A stretch of 64,000 nt of DNA from Thalassolituus sp034111725 (GTDB taxonomy: Bacteria; Pseudomonadota; Gammaproteobacteria; Pseudomonadales; Oceanobacteraceae), in NCBI RefSeq assembly GCF_034111725.1, contig NZ_JAWUWR010000043.1, positions 1 to 64,000 of the forward strand, given 5' to 3'. Position 1 is the first letter of the stretch; every line of letters begins with the position of its first letter. Positions 16,083-23,994 of the stretch are shown piece after piece. A program made the position numbers and the translations under genes. The notes beneath the pieces are model-generated. The model had not been told where the DNA came from. It saw only the letters and a list, made by a program, of their open reading frames with translations, and made no database searches.

Positions 16083-17543
16083 CTACCATCGCACCGAATA
16101 TCCGAGTTGTACCCAATTAGCGGACAATTCAGCAAACTGCGATTGACCATCCAGATGACTACCGGCGGCGACTTCTTTACGAATGTTTTTATCTTGTTGT
16201 TGGTAGGTCTCAACACTTAAAGATAGTTCACGCGTATCGCTTAATGGGAATCCCATTTTCAGGCCATAAGTATTGGCTGAAAATGCACCGAGCCGTGGAT
16301 CAGACGATGCATAGTCGACGAGAGCTGTGATCGCACCAGAATTTATAACGACATCATCACCAAGGCTCAAGAACGGCGTATAAAAATCGGCAGCGGTTTG
16401 TTCGTAGTAACGAGCATGCGGCTCAAGATAAAAGCTATCCGACAGTTGCCAATGAAATGTTGCGTCGACAGTGTGTGAATTAATTCCCCAGTCATCGGTC
16501 ATATAGCGATAACTTAAATCCAATACGTTGTTACTCATAATGGCAAATTTATTCTGCCAGTAGAGACTGAGTTTTTGGCGATTATCAGGTCTGCTCTCAA
16601 ATAGATATAAATAATTACCGGCATTCTCTGGATCAGTAATTAAATTACCTTGGTCTGCAACGGTTAATATTTTATAGGGATCTGAATGATGCCCTGATGA
16701 TTGGCTCAACGAGATGTTAAATTGAGTTATCCAGCGGCGATTAATAACTTGCGTGAGCCCAACAATCGTATCCACCACGTTCTTACTATCGCTTTCTCCA
16801 ATCGTGTTACGTGTTGCGTAGGACGTTAGCGGGTCGGGCAAACCACCATTAGGCGTTACAGTATCGAATTCTAAGTTAAGACCGGCCGATAGAGTGGTGC
16901 TCTTTTGATTAAAATCTTTTGCTACTGCACCATTAACGCTAAACGATGTGAAGTCTCCTTCAGTAGAGTAACTGCCACCTAAGTTGACGGTATAATTATC
17001 TTCTAAGGGTTTGGTCCAGCCTAGTGAGACGGTTGTTCTTGAATCTTCAAATGATGGATCGAGTGGTATGTCACTGGGAGCAATGGTGTAAGTAGTGCTA
17101 TGACCTTCACCCTCGTCATCGTCATCGTCATCGTCATACGAATGGGTCACTATGGTGTTAACGTTGGGCGATGGCGTTACTTGGCGCGACGTACTGCCAG
17201 AAGACGAGGTCATCGCTTGTGCATTTGCTGTTTGCGCAGCGCTTCCTGATGCCGAAGTGAATGTTTGCGCGACTGATGCAGATGCGGCACCATTAGGAGA
17301 TGCACCCGTTAATGCATCATAAACAACACGTAAATTAATGCTGCTTTCATCTTCGTAAGTACGACGCAGATTAACGGCTGGTTCTATGGCACTAACGCGA
17401 CCGTTATTCTCGTTATAAATTAATACAGCGCTATCGGCTTGCCAGCCTTCTTCGGCATTAACTTGAGTATTGGCACCCAATAGTGTCGATGTCGCTAATG
17501 CTAAACTGGCACTAAAACTTAATTTTTTGTTAATTAATTGCAT
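16083..17543 (-). CDS. DUF3570 family outer-membrane beta-barrel-like protein
   Basis: The 486-aa protein has a signal peptide (cleavage likely after Ala30, NTQVNA|EEGW), a conserved early block DALTGASPNGA (76-86), a Ser/Thr/Ala-rich linker, an acidic run of seven Asp (137-143), and then alternating strands ending in aromatic Trp (LGYSVRW), as expected of an outer-membrane barrel. DUF3570 has no assigned function. The start is ATG 17543 (MQLINKK) with GGAGG six bases upstream, rather than TTG 17549. It overlaps the DUF4266 gene by 10 bp. I infer it displays or transports something handled by the thioredoxin and ApbE neighbours. Confidence 0.85.
   Translation of the reverse strand: MQLINKKLSFSASLALATSTLLGANTQVNAEEGWQADSAVLIYNENNGRVSAIEPAVNLRRTYEDESSINLRVVYDALTGASPNGAASASVAQTFTSASGSAAQTANAQAMTSSSGSTSRQVTPSPNVNTIVTHSYDDDDDDDEGEGHSTTYTIAPSDIPLDPSFEDSRTTVSLGWTKPLEDNYTVNLGGSYSTEGDFTSFSVNGAVAKDFNQKSTTLSAGLNLEFDTVTPNGGLPDPLTSYATRNTIGESDSKNVVDTIVGLTQVINRRWITQFNISLSQSSGHHSDPYKILTVADQGNLITDPENAGNYLYLFESRPDNRQKLSLYWQNKFAIMSNNVLDLSYRYMTDDWGINSHTVDATFHWQLSDSFYLEPHARYYEQTAADFYTPFLSLGDDVVINSGAITALVDYASSDPRLGAFSANTYGLKMGFPLSDTRELSLSVETYQQQDKNIRKEVAAGSHLDGQSQFAELSANWVQLGYSVRW
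17113..17136 (-). repeat. Hexanucleotide repeat tract inside the DUF3570 gene
   Basis: The plus strand repeats TCGTCA four times here, encoding the Asp run (GAC GAT alternation). It is a simple repeat that could change length in frame, altering the acidic segment between residues 137 and 143. Confidence 0.75.
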
Positions 17544-17752
17544 CCGCAACCTCCACCACCAAATCCACGGCCGCCGCTACTTGCTTCTTTACTAAAATAA
17601 ATATGATCATCAAATGCGGTTTTTAAGGGGTCGCTATCTAATGCCATTTGCGGTTTTGCGAGTAAATCACGTTCCCAAGGTTTGACGGTGCTGCAGCCAT
17701 TAAGTACCAGTGCGGCAAGTGTTAGTACTGAAATCGTTATTTTTTTATTCAT
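17534..17752 (-). CDS. DUF4266 small lipoprotein with C-terminal GGGGCGCN tail
   Basis: This 72-aa protein has a lipoprotein signal with lipobox LNGC (Cys20) and a mature part of only 53 residues: VKPWERDLLAKPQMAL, then HIYFSKEASSGG and a glycine-rich end GGGGCGCN with Cys69 and Cys71. These blocks are the whole DUF4266 family signature. The protein is too small to be an enzyme; the conserved CGC tail suggests metal binding, thiol exchange or covalent modification, none shown. Its start overlaps the TlpA stop (ATGA) and its end overlaps the DUF3570 start, where the codons for Gly-Gly-Cys supply the GGAGG ribosome site of the next gene. Confidence 0.85.
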   Translation of the reverse strand: MNKKITISVLTLAALVLNGCSTVKPWERDLLAKPQMALDSDPLKTAFDDHIYFSKEASSGGRGFGGGGCGCN

Positions 17753-18186
17753 AATGACTCCTTGAGTAACACTTGAATTTCATGCTGATATTCTCGGCCT
17801 TTTTCGTCATGGAAGCCTTTATGTTTAAATCGAGCTTTGCCGCTGCGATCGATTAAAAAACTCGTTGGCATAGTGTCGACTTTAAATTCTTCTGCGAGCT
17901 TTCCTGATGGATCAAATTCAATGCGAAATTCCGGGTCCATTTCAGCGATAAAATTACGCGCTAACTCAGGCTCTTGATCGAGATTGATAGCGATAATAGT
18001 TAAGCCTTTGTCATGATAGACACGATGCATTTTATTCATCCAAGGAAAAGATGCTTTGCATGGACCACACCAAGATGCCCAAAAGTCGACGTAAACAACT
18101 TGTCCCTTTAGTTCATCAAAATCTATTTCAGCCACTGCCGGAAAACTCAGTAAGCTGCAAAAAATTGTGGTTAGTAGAATGCGCAT
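17749..18186 (-). CDS. TlpA/ResA-like periplasmic thioredoxin
   Basis: The 145-aa protein has a signal peptide (residues 1-19, FPAVA|EID) and a thioredoxin fold with active site WASWCGPCKAS (Cys40, Cys43), the cis-proline segment DTMPTSFLID, and a TlpA-type insert. It should reduce periplasmic disulfides. It is the first gene of the six-gene operon and lies opposite dsbD, the likely source of its electrons. ATG 18186 with AGAGG upstream is preferred over TTG 18201. A plausible target is the paired cysteines of the DUF4266 lipoprotein encoded next. Confidence 0.88.
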   Translation of the reverse strand: MRILLTTIFCSLLSFPAVAEIDFDELKGQVVYVDFWASWCGPCKASFPWMNKMHRVYHDKGLTIIAINLDQEPELARNFIAEMDPEFRIEFDPSGKLAEEFKVDTMPTSFLIDRSGKARFKHKGFHDEKGREYQHEIQVLLKESL

Positions 18187-18229
18187 GGTCATGCCTCTCA
18201 ATTGTCTATGTAGAACCTTAATCCTGTTG

Positions 18230-18271
18230 TCTTAACGCTTTCTTAACATGATTGTTAAGAAAGCGTTAAGA
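18230..18271. promoter_or_regulatory. Perfect 42-bp palindromic operator between tlpA-like operon and dsbD
   Basis: Two 19-bp arms are exact reverse complements around a 4-bp centre (TGAT). Each arm contains CTTAA-N6-CTTAA, the direct-repeat half-site pattern recognised by PmrA/QseB-type regulators. It lies 44 bp upstream of the tlpA-like ATG and 48 bp upstream of the dsbD ATG, so it can control both directions. No T-run follows, which argues against a terminator. Confidence 0.85.
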
Positions 18272-18318
18272 AGAGCATGTCAATCTGAAAACTTAGGTAA
18301 CAGCGACTGGATAAATAC

Positions 18319-20055
18319 ATGAACGCATTACGATCTTTTTTATTCCTTTTTTTTGTTGGTATAACAACAAGTCTTTCTGCTCATGCTATTCCAGACTTGT
18401 CGGGTGTTGATACTAACGAAAGTGAGTTCCTCAGTGCCGCCGATGCTTTTAGCGTTCAATTAAGCACTATTGATCGCGGCTGGTTAGTGCATTTCGATAT
18501 AGCGGAGCATTACTATCTATACCAAAGTCGAATTCGATTATTAGACGAAAAAGACGGTGACGATCTTGTTTTTCGTCAAGTAGCAGAAAGTAAACTGGAT
18601 AAAAACTTTGGAAGAGTGGATATATTTCATCACAGCTTAGATATTGAAGTGATGAATGGCGCTGATATCGATCGGGTACTGAGCTATCAGGGGTGTTCTG
18701 AGCAGGGGTTATGTTATCCCCCGCAGAAACTTGATTTAACAATCCACATCGGCGAGCCGAAAGCTAAGATAGTAGATTCCACTAATGGCGGTGATTTAGG
18801 TTCCAAAAGTTTGTTTTGGATTATCGTTAGTTTTCTTGGCTTGGGCATAGGGTTGTCGTTAACGCCGTGTGTTTTTCCAATGATCCCGATTTTATCCAGT
18901 ATTATTGTGGGCCAAAAAGGCGACGATATGTCACCGGCAAAGGGCTTGTCGTTAGCGCTCGCTTATGTGATTGGTATGGCGTCGTCTTATGCATTAATTG
19001 GTGCTTTAGTCGCGGCTTTTGGTGCACAAGTTAATCTCGCTGCCTTTACTCAAACACCGTTAGTGATAGGTTTTGCTGCGGTACTATTTATTGTCTTGGC
19101 CTTACCTATGTTTGGCGTATTTGAGTTGCAACTCCCTGCAGGTCTGCGTAATCGCTTAAATGATATGTCGTCACGGCAAAAAGGCGGTGCTTTTCTTAGT
19201 ACATATGTCATGGGGTTTTTAGCCGCCTTAGTTGTATCGCCATGTGTGAGTGCGCCATTAGCGGGAGCTCTTATCTATTTAAGCAGTACCGGTGATGTAT
19301 TAACTGGTGGTTCGGCTTTGTTTGCTTTAGGTATGGGAATGGGCGCACCGTTGCTTTTGATTGGTTTGAGTGGCGGTAAGTTGCTACCTCGCGCTGGCAC
19401 TTGGATGATTGCCATTAAGGGTGCATTTGGAGTGGGATTGTTGGCCGTCGCGGTTAGCTTGTTGGCCCGTTTGTTACCGCCTCCAGCGTTACTGGCGATG
19501 AGTGGTGCTTTGGCGATTGGTATAGCCGTCTACTTAGGCGCGTTCGAATCGGCAGTAACGAACAAGGCGAAATTTACCCGTGTCATTGCTCTCATAGCTT
19601 TACTTTGCGGTACCGGTTGGTTGATCGGTGCCGGTATGGGGAATGGCAATTTATTGCGACCGTTAGTTGTATCTACCGTAAGCAGTGGTTTAGTCAGCTC
19701 ACACGAGAGTTCAAACGTCTATACAACACGGGCCGAATTAGAACGAGCAATAGCGAATGCCAATGCCGAGCAGAGTCTTGTGGTTGTCGATGTTTATGCT
19801 GACTGGTGCACGAGTTGCAAAGAGATGGATCATTTATTGGCGGATGCTGATGTGGCAAAGCAAATGGAAGGTATGACTTTTATGCGTTTTGACATTACCG
19901 CGGGCAATAAGGATCAAACGGATGTATTAGCCGATTGGCAGGTGTTTGGCCCGCCAGCCTTGCAAGGCTCTGATATTAACGGGCATAACGATGTTGGTGC
20001 GTTACAAGGGTTGCCGACCAAAGCGGCGTTATTGCAGTGGTTACGCACGCTATAA
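18319..20055 (+). CDS. dsbD: Thiol:disulfide interchange protein DsbD
   Basis: The 578-aa protein has the three DsbD parts: signal peptide, an N-terminal alpha domain with Cys126 and Cys132 (QGCSEQGLCYPP), an eight-helix membrane domain with Cys184 (LTPCVFPMIP) and Cys309 (VVSPCVSAPLAG), and a C-terminal thioredoxin domain with Cys497-Thr-Ser-Cys500 (YADWCTSCKEM). It passes electrons from cytoplasmic thioredoxin to periplasmic partners. All six cysteines are present. It is divergent from the TlpA/DUF4266/DUF3570/ApbE operon and shares the palindromic operator, so it probably feeds that system as well as general periplasmic reduction. Confidence 0.95.
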   Translation: MNALRSFLFLFFVGITTSLSAHAIPDLSGVDTNESEFLSAADAFSVQLSTIDRGWLVHFDIAEHYYLYQSRIRLLDEKDGDDLVFRQVAESKLDKNFGRVDIFHHSLDIEVMNGADIDRVLSYQGCSEQGLCYPPQKLDLTIHIGEPKAKIVDSTNGGDLGSKSLFWIIVSFLGLGIGLSLTPCVFPMIPILSSIIVGQKGDDMSPAKGLSLALAYVIGMASSYALIGALVAAFGAQVNLAAFTQTPLVIGFAAVLFIVLALPMFGVFELQLPAGLRNRLNDMSSRQKGGAFLSTYVMGFLAALVVSPCVSAPLAGALIYLSSTGDVLTGGSALFALGMGMGAPLLLIGLSGGKLLPRAGTWMIAIKGAFGVGLLAVAVSLLARLLPPPALLAMSGALAIGIAVYLGAFESAVTNKAKFTRVIALIALLCGTGWLIGAGMGNGNLLRPLVVSTVSSGLVSSHESSNVYTTRAELERAIANANAEQSLVVVDVYADWCTSCKEMDHLLADADVAKQMEGMTFMRFDITAGNKDQTDVLADWQVFGPPALQGSDINGHNDVGALQGLPTKAALLQWLRTL

Positions 20056-20067
20056 GCGTGCGCAACC
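20039..20067. terminator. Hairpin at the end of dsbD (possible terminator)
   Basis: A 12-bp stem with one mismatch (GGTTACGCACGC / GCGTGCGCAACC, loop TATAA) spans the dsbD stop. A T-run lies 14 bp further, not directly after the stem, so termination is only likely. Confidence 0.5.
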
Positions 20068-20095
20068 AGTCGGCTAACTATTTTTTGTGTGCAAA

Positions 20096-21961
20096 TTAAA
20101 GTTCAGTGATTTGGTAAACCGTTACCGAGCCACTGACTTCATTGCCGATAATGATTAATGGATTACCATTCGGGCTTTCCATCGCACTAATGAATTTAAT
20201 GCCTTCTGGGCCAAGGTCGCCCGTGTTTGGCACTTGAGTACAATCCATGCCTTCAGCAACGTCACATGGGTCGGCTAAATCGTCGTCCATTTCAAACGTG
20301 GTGCTAAAGTCGCGATTATTGGTGTAAGCCACAAACGTCGCGGCAAATGGGTTGGTGATGTCGTAAACAAAAAGACCGCCAACGCGCTCCAGACCGATGA
20401 AGGCGTATGTGCGCCCGTTGATTTCGCCGGTAGTAATGGCTTCTGGCTCTGCGCCTTTATCATCCGAGCGGTTATCGCCTTTGTTCTCTGTATGCGCAGA
20501 GTTGAAGTTTGAACCTAAAACACTTGCCGTAATACGACCGAAATCATCACCGGAATCGAATACTTGCGTACCATTTTGATCCCAGATAGAGAAAGAACGA
20601 GCACCAAAGGCATACAACGCTTCGTATTCACCGTCCTCGTCAGCATCCCCCATCGCATCCGTTACTTTCAGACGCCCTAAGCCGTTTTTACCGCCGTGTT
20701 GATCATAAATGACTTCCATTTCAGCAGAGAGCGTTAAGTCTTTTACTCTTACTTCTTCGGAGTAGGCATTCCAATCGCGCGAATCGCCTTCGTTCGCTGT
20801 AACAACGAAAGTAGCACCATTCCAGTCGTAAGCGGCAATTGAATCCGGCTGATATAAACCAAATACGTTATCCACTTTGCTGAATAGCGGCACTTCGTCT
20901 TTATTTGTGTAATCGAGAGCGTATTGTGACCAGTCTTTTAAACCTAAGCCGCGGATTTTTACTTCGTTATTTTCAAGATTAAGAATAGCGATGGCATTGT
21001 TTTCTTGCAGAGTAACGTAAGCGGTTTTGCTGTCGCTTGAGATGGCAATGTATTCTGGCTCAAGATCTTGCGAAACGGTGGTGCCCGCAGGTGAAGCGAA
21101 TTTTACATCTTCAGCTTGCAGTAATGCGCGACGCTCGTCATCGGTATCGTAATCTGCAGGATCCAGTAAGGCGCTGGCAAAGATCATATCGTCGAAGTCG
21201 ATATGTGTTGCTGTATCCGCTGGGACGCCTGCAGTGATGGCAATAATAGAAATCGAACCTTCAGGATCCACGACGTAATCAGTATCAGGCTCACCTTCGT
21301 TAGCAACTACGACTTTGCTGCCGTCTGGCGTGAAGGTCACCATGTCCGGTAATGAGCCGACTTTTACCGCTTTAAGCAAGGTACCTGCACCGGCGGCATC
21401 CAATGTGTAAAACAACACGGCACCAGGGTCAGTTTTGTTCGCTGATGCCATGGCAACCGCTAATAAATCGCCATAAACACTTAGGGAGTCAACCGCACCT
21501 AAAGCAATTACTTCGTCACCAGATACGGTAACTTCCGTCGGCAAGTTAAATGGCGTTGAGCTTAGGCTGTTGTCATTAAATGCGTTGGCTACGGCAACAG
21601 TCGGCAAGCCGGCAAGGCTAATAACGTCGATGCGATTGTCGGCGCCATTGATTGCCATTGCTGAGTTTGAATTTTTGTGGAATTGCACAATTTCGGCTGC
21701 GCTTTTGCCGTAAGAACCGCTGGCATAACGACCGACAACATCAAGCTGTAGGTCGCGAGGTGCGCTTTTGCCGTCGGTGCCGTTAGATCCGTTTGTGCCA
21801 TCATTACCGGCTAAACCAGGTGCACCATCTTGAGTTACTGTGGTTGTGGTGCCGTCTAAACCATTAAGGTCATTGCTGCCGTCTTTACCATCGTCGCCGC
21901 CACAAGCTACTAAGCCTAATGTTGCCGCTAAGCAGGCCGCGCGTAGAATTGATACTTGCAT
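20096..21961 (-). CDS. Choice-of-anchor I family lipoprotein
   Basis: The 621-aa protein starts with a lipoprotein signal (LGLVACGGDDG) and a collagen-like G-x-x stretch (GAPGLAGNDGTNGSNGTDG). The large C-terminal part is a beta-propeller of the choice-of-anchor I type: VVANEGEPDTDYVVDPEGSI, KTAYVTLQENNAIAILN, ANEGDSRDWNAY, GPEGIKFI and IIIGNEVSGSVTVYQI. Related domains are found beside or fused to alkaline phosphatases and nucleotidases, but no catalytic domain is present here. ATG 21961 with GGAGAAG upstream is chosen over the frame to 22006 because it starts the signal peptide. A possible Pho box lies about 50 bp upstream, so expression may follow phosphate. Confidence 0.85.
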   Translation of the reverse strand: MQVSILRAACLAATLGLVACGGDDGKDGSNDLNGLDGTTTTVTQDGAPGLAGNDGTNGSNGTDGKSAPRDLQLDVVGRYASGSYGKSAAEIVQFHKNSNSAMAINGADNRIDVISLAGLPTVAVANAFNDNSLSSTPFNLPTEVTVSGDEVIALGAVDSLSVYGDLLAVAMASANKTDPGAVLFYTLDAAGAGTLLKAVKVGSLPDMVTFTPDGSKVVVANEGEPDTDYVVDPEGSISIIAITAGVPADTATHIDFDDMIFASALLDPADYDTDDERRALLQAEDVKFASPAGTTVSQDLEPEYIAISSDSKTAYVTLQENNAIAILNLENNEVKIRGLGLKDWSQYALDYTNKDEVPLFSKVDNVFGLYQPDSIAAYDWNGATFVVTANEGDSRDWNAYSEEVRVKDLTLSAEMEVIYDQHGGKNGLGRLKVTDAMGDADEDGEYEALYAFGARSFSIWDQNGTQVFDSGDDFGRITASVLGSNFNSAHTENKGDNRSDDKGAEPEAITTGEINGRTYAFIGLERVGGLFVYDITNPFAATFVAYTNNRDFSTTFEMDDDLADPCDVAEGMDCTQVPNTGDLGPEGIKFISAMESPNGNPLIIIGNEVSGSVTVYQITEL

Positions 21962-22009
21962 TGTTGCTTCTCCATTAAGTTTTAATGACAGAGAAACTAG
22001 TACCAATGC

Positions 22010-22027
22010 ATTACCAATTTGTTACAG
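22010..22027 (-). promoter_or_regulatory. Possible Pho box upstream of the choice-of-anchor I gene
   Basis: The minus strand reads CTGTAAC-AAAT-TGGTAAT, two 7-bp units 11 bp apart as in PhoB boxes, followed 7 bp later by TACTAG as a weak -10. The second unit is imperfect; support is modest. Confidence 0.4.
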
Positions 22028-22089
22028 ATGGTCTATTTAGGCTTTTTTGCCCAAATAGACTCATTGACGTTAGTCAAAGCCGCGATTAA

Positions 22090-22917
22090 TTAACGTGTGC
22101 GACGTTCACTGCGCAAGGTCTTCATGAGATGCGCTGTACTTGGTCGCACCCCGCGCCACAGATAAAAGGCTTCGGCCGCTTGTTCCACCAACATACCCAA
22201 GCCATCAATTGTAAGTTTGGCACCTTGCTCTGTCGCCCATTGATTAAAGACAGTCGCACTGCTGCCATACATCATGTCGTAGCAAACAGTTTCAGGTGAA
22301 ATAATGTTGGGATTTAACGGCGGTAATTCACCACTCAAACTGGCTGAGGTGGCGTTAATAATAACGTCAAAGGGCTTATTTACATCAGCAAATCCTAAAC
22401 CGGATACCTTGCCTAAATCGGCAAAATCTTCGGCTAGTTGTTCCGCTTTGCTTACCGTACGATTGGCGATCACGATGCAATTAGGTTGTTCTGCAAGCAG
22501 CGGTTGCAAAACTCCACGCACAGCCCCGCCAGCGCCCAACAACAAAATACGCTTATCTTTTAGGGCGATATTATTATTAACTGTAATATCACGTACTAGC
22601 CCAGCGCCGTCGGTATTGTCGGCCAATAACTGACCATTATCCAGACGCTTTAGTGTATTAACCGCTTGTGCCCGTTCAGCGCGTGGTGTGTATTCATCCG
22701 CAAAGCGATAGGCATCTTCTTTAAAAGGAACGGTTATATTCATTCCTAGTCCGCCATGTTTAAAAAAACGTTTTGCTTCAGTATCGAAGCCATCCAGTGG
22801 CACCAAAATAGCTTTATAAAATAAGTCTTGTTTGGTTTCTGCCGCAAATTCCAAATGAATTCGCGGCGATTTACTGTGGCCGATAGGGTTGCCGACTACT
22901 GCATAAAGATCGGTCAT
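22090..22917 (-). CDS. aroE: Shikimate dehydrogenase (NADP+)
   Basis: The 275-aa protein has the AroE substrate-binding start (VVGNPIGHSKSPRIH), the catalytic Lys in NITVPFKEDAY, the Asp of NTDGAG, the glycine-rich NADP loop LLGAGGAVRG with NRT following, and the end block DGLGMLVEQAAEAFYLWRG. It reduces 3-dehydroshikimate in aromatic amino acid synthesis. ATG 22917 has AGGAG within the end of hemF, 11 bp after its stop, so the two are co-transcribed. Order hemF-aroE downstream of tsaC and dprA is common in pseudomonads and relatives. Confidence 0.95.
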   Translation of the reverse strand: MTDLYAVVGNPIGHSKSPRIHLEFAAETKQDLFYKAILVPLDGFDTEAKRFFKHGGLGMNITVPFKEDAYRFADEYTPRAERAQAVNTLKRLDNGQLLADNTDGAGLVRDITVNNNIALKDKRILLLGAGGAVRGVLQPLLAEQPNCIVIANRTVSKAEQLAEDFADLGKVSGLGFADVNKPFDVIINATSASLSGELPPLNPNIISPETVCYDMMYGSSATVFNQWATEQGAKLTIDGLGMLVEQAAEAFYLWRGVRPSTAHLMKTLRSERRTR

Positions 22918-22928
22918 GATTTACTCCT

Positions 22929-23882
22929 TTACACCCATTCTTTATGAGGTAAAAAGTCAGTGTAAAGACGGGCTTCTGGGCTGCCGACTTCGGGATGCCA
23001 ATCGTAATCCCAATGAGCCACTGGAGGCATAGACATTAAAATTGATTCGGTACGACCGCCAGTTTGCAAACCAAAGATAGTGCCGCGATCAAAAACTAAA
23101 TTAAATTCGACATAACGGCTGCGACGGTAACATTGAAATTTACGCTCGCGCTCGCCGTATGGCGTATCTTTACGGAGTTCAATAATAGGGATGTAGGCAT
23201 CAATATAGCCGTTCCCGACGGCCTGCATAAATTCAAAACTTTTATCGAAATTTAATTCGTTATTCCAAGAATTTAAGTCGTCGAAAAACAATCCACCCAC
23301 GCCGCGAGTTTCATTGCGATGTTTTAAGAAGAAATAGTCGTCGCACCATTTTTTATATTTTGGAAACACATCGTCGCCGAATGGTGCACATAAATCTTTA
23401 CCGGTTTGGTGCCAATGAATAACGTCTTCTTCAAAGGCATAAAATGGAGTTAAGTCAAAACCGCCGCCAAACCACCAAACCGATTCTTCACCTTCTTTTT
23501 CCGCAACAAAAAAACGCACGTTAGCATGTGATGTTGGAACATAAGGGTTGCTAGGGTGAATCACTAACGACACGCCCAATGCTTGAAAACTACGTCCGGC
23601 GAGTTCGGGACGGCTTGCGGTTGCGGATGCTGGAAGCATGGCACCTTGAACATGCGAGAAGTTGACGCCACCTTTTTCAACCACGGCGCCTTCGGTCATT
23701 ACACGGGTGCGGCCACCCCCTGTTAGGCCAAGCGGACTTTCTGCATGGTCTCTGTCCCACGCGTCTTCTACGAATGTGGCCTGCCCATCAGCTTTCTCGA
23801 TTGCGCTGCAAATACGATCTTGAAGATCCAGTAAAAAGGTTTTTACGGCGGCAATATCACAACCGTGCTGAGGCTGACTCAT
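22929..23882 (-). CDS. hemF: Oxygen-dependent coproporphyrinogen III oxidase
   Basis: The 317-aa protein contains the HemF signatures GVNFSHVQG, SLVIHPSNPYVPTSHANVRF, WWFGGGFDLTPFYAFEEDV, HRNETRGVGGLFFDDLN and RRSRYVEFNLVFDRGTIFGL. It converts coproporphyrinogen III to protoporphyrinogen IX with oxygen in heme synthesis, as a cytoplasmic dimer. ATG 23882 has GGAGAG upstream. Presence of the oxygen-dependent form fits an aerobic lifestyle and the many heme proteins of this window. Confidence 0.96.
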   Translation of the reverse strand: MSQPQHGCDIAAVKTFLLDLQDRICSAIEKADGQATFVEDAWDRDHAESPLGLTGGGRTRVMTEGAVVEKGGVNFSHVQGAMLPASATASRPELAGRSFQALGVSLVIHPSNPYVPTSHANVRFFVAEKEGEESVWWFGGGFDLTPFYAFEEDVIHWHQTGKDLCAPFGDDVFPKYKKWCDDYFFLKHRNETRGVGGLFFDDLNSWNNELNFDKSFEFMQAVGNGYIDAYIPIIELRKDTPYGERERKFQCYRRSRYVEFNLVFDRGTIFGLQTGGRTESILMSMPPVAHWDYDWHPEVGSPEARLYTDFLPHKEWV

Positions 23883-23994
23883 TCATCTCTCCAGTTCATT
23901 AGTGCTCGGTTTAAATGTCGATCACCATAAAAATTTATTAGCGCTGCTGTTAACCTTGCTGGCGCTTTGTTCGACTTGTTTACGCATACTTGGT

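Noticed and set aside
18230..18271. Palindrome as a rho-independent terminator
   Set aside because: It sits between divergent starts, is AT-rich and has no T-run; the half-site structure fits an operator better.
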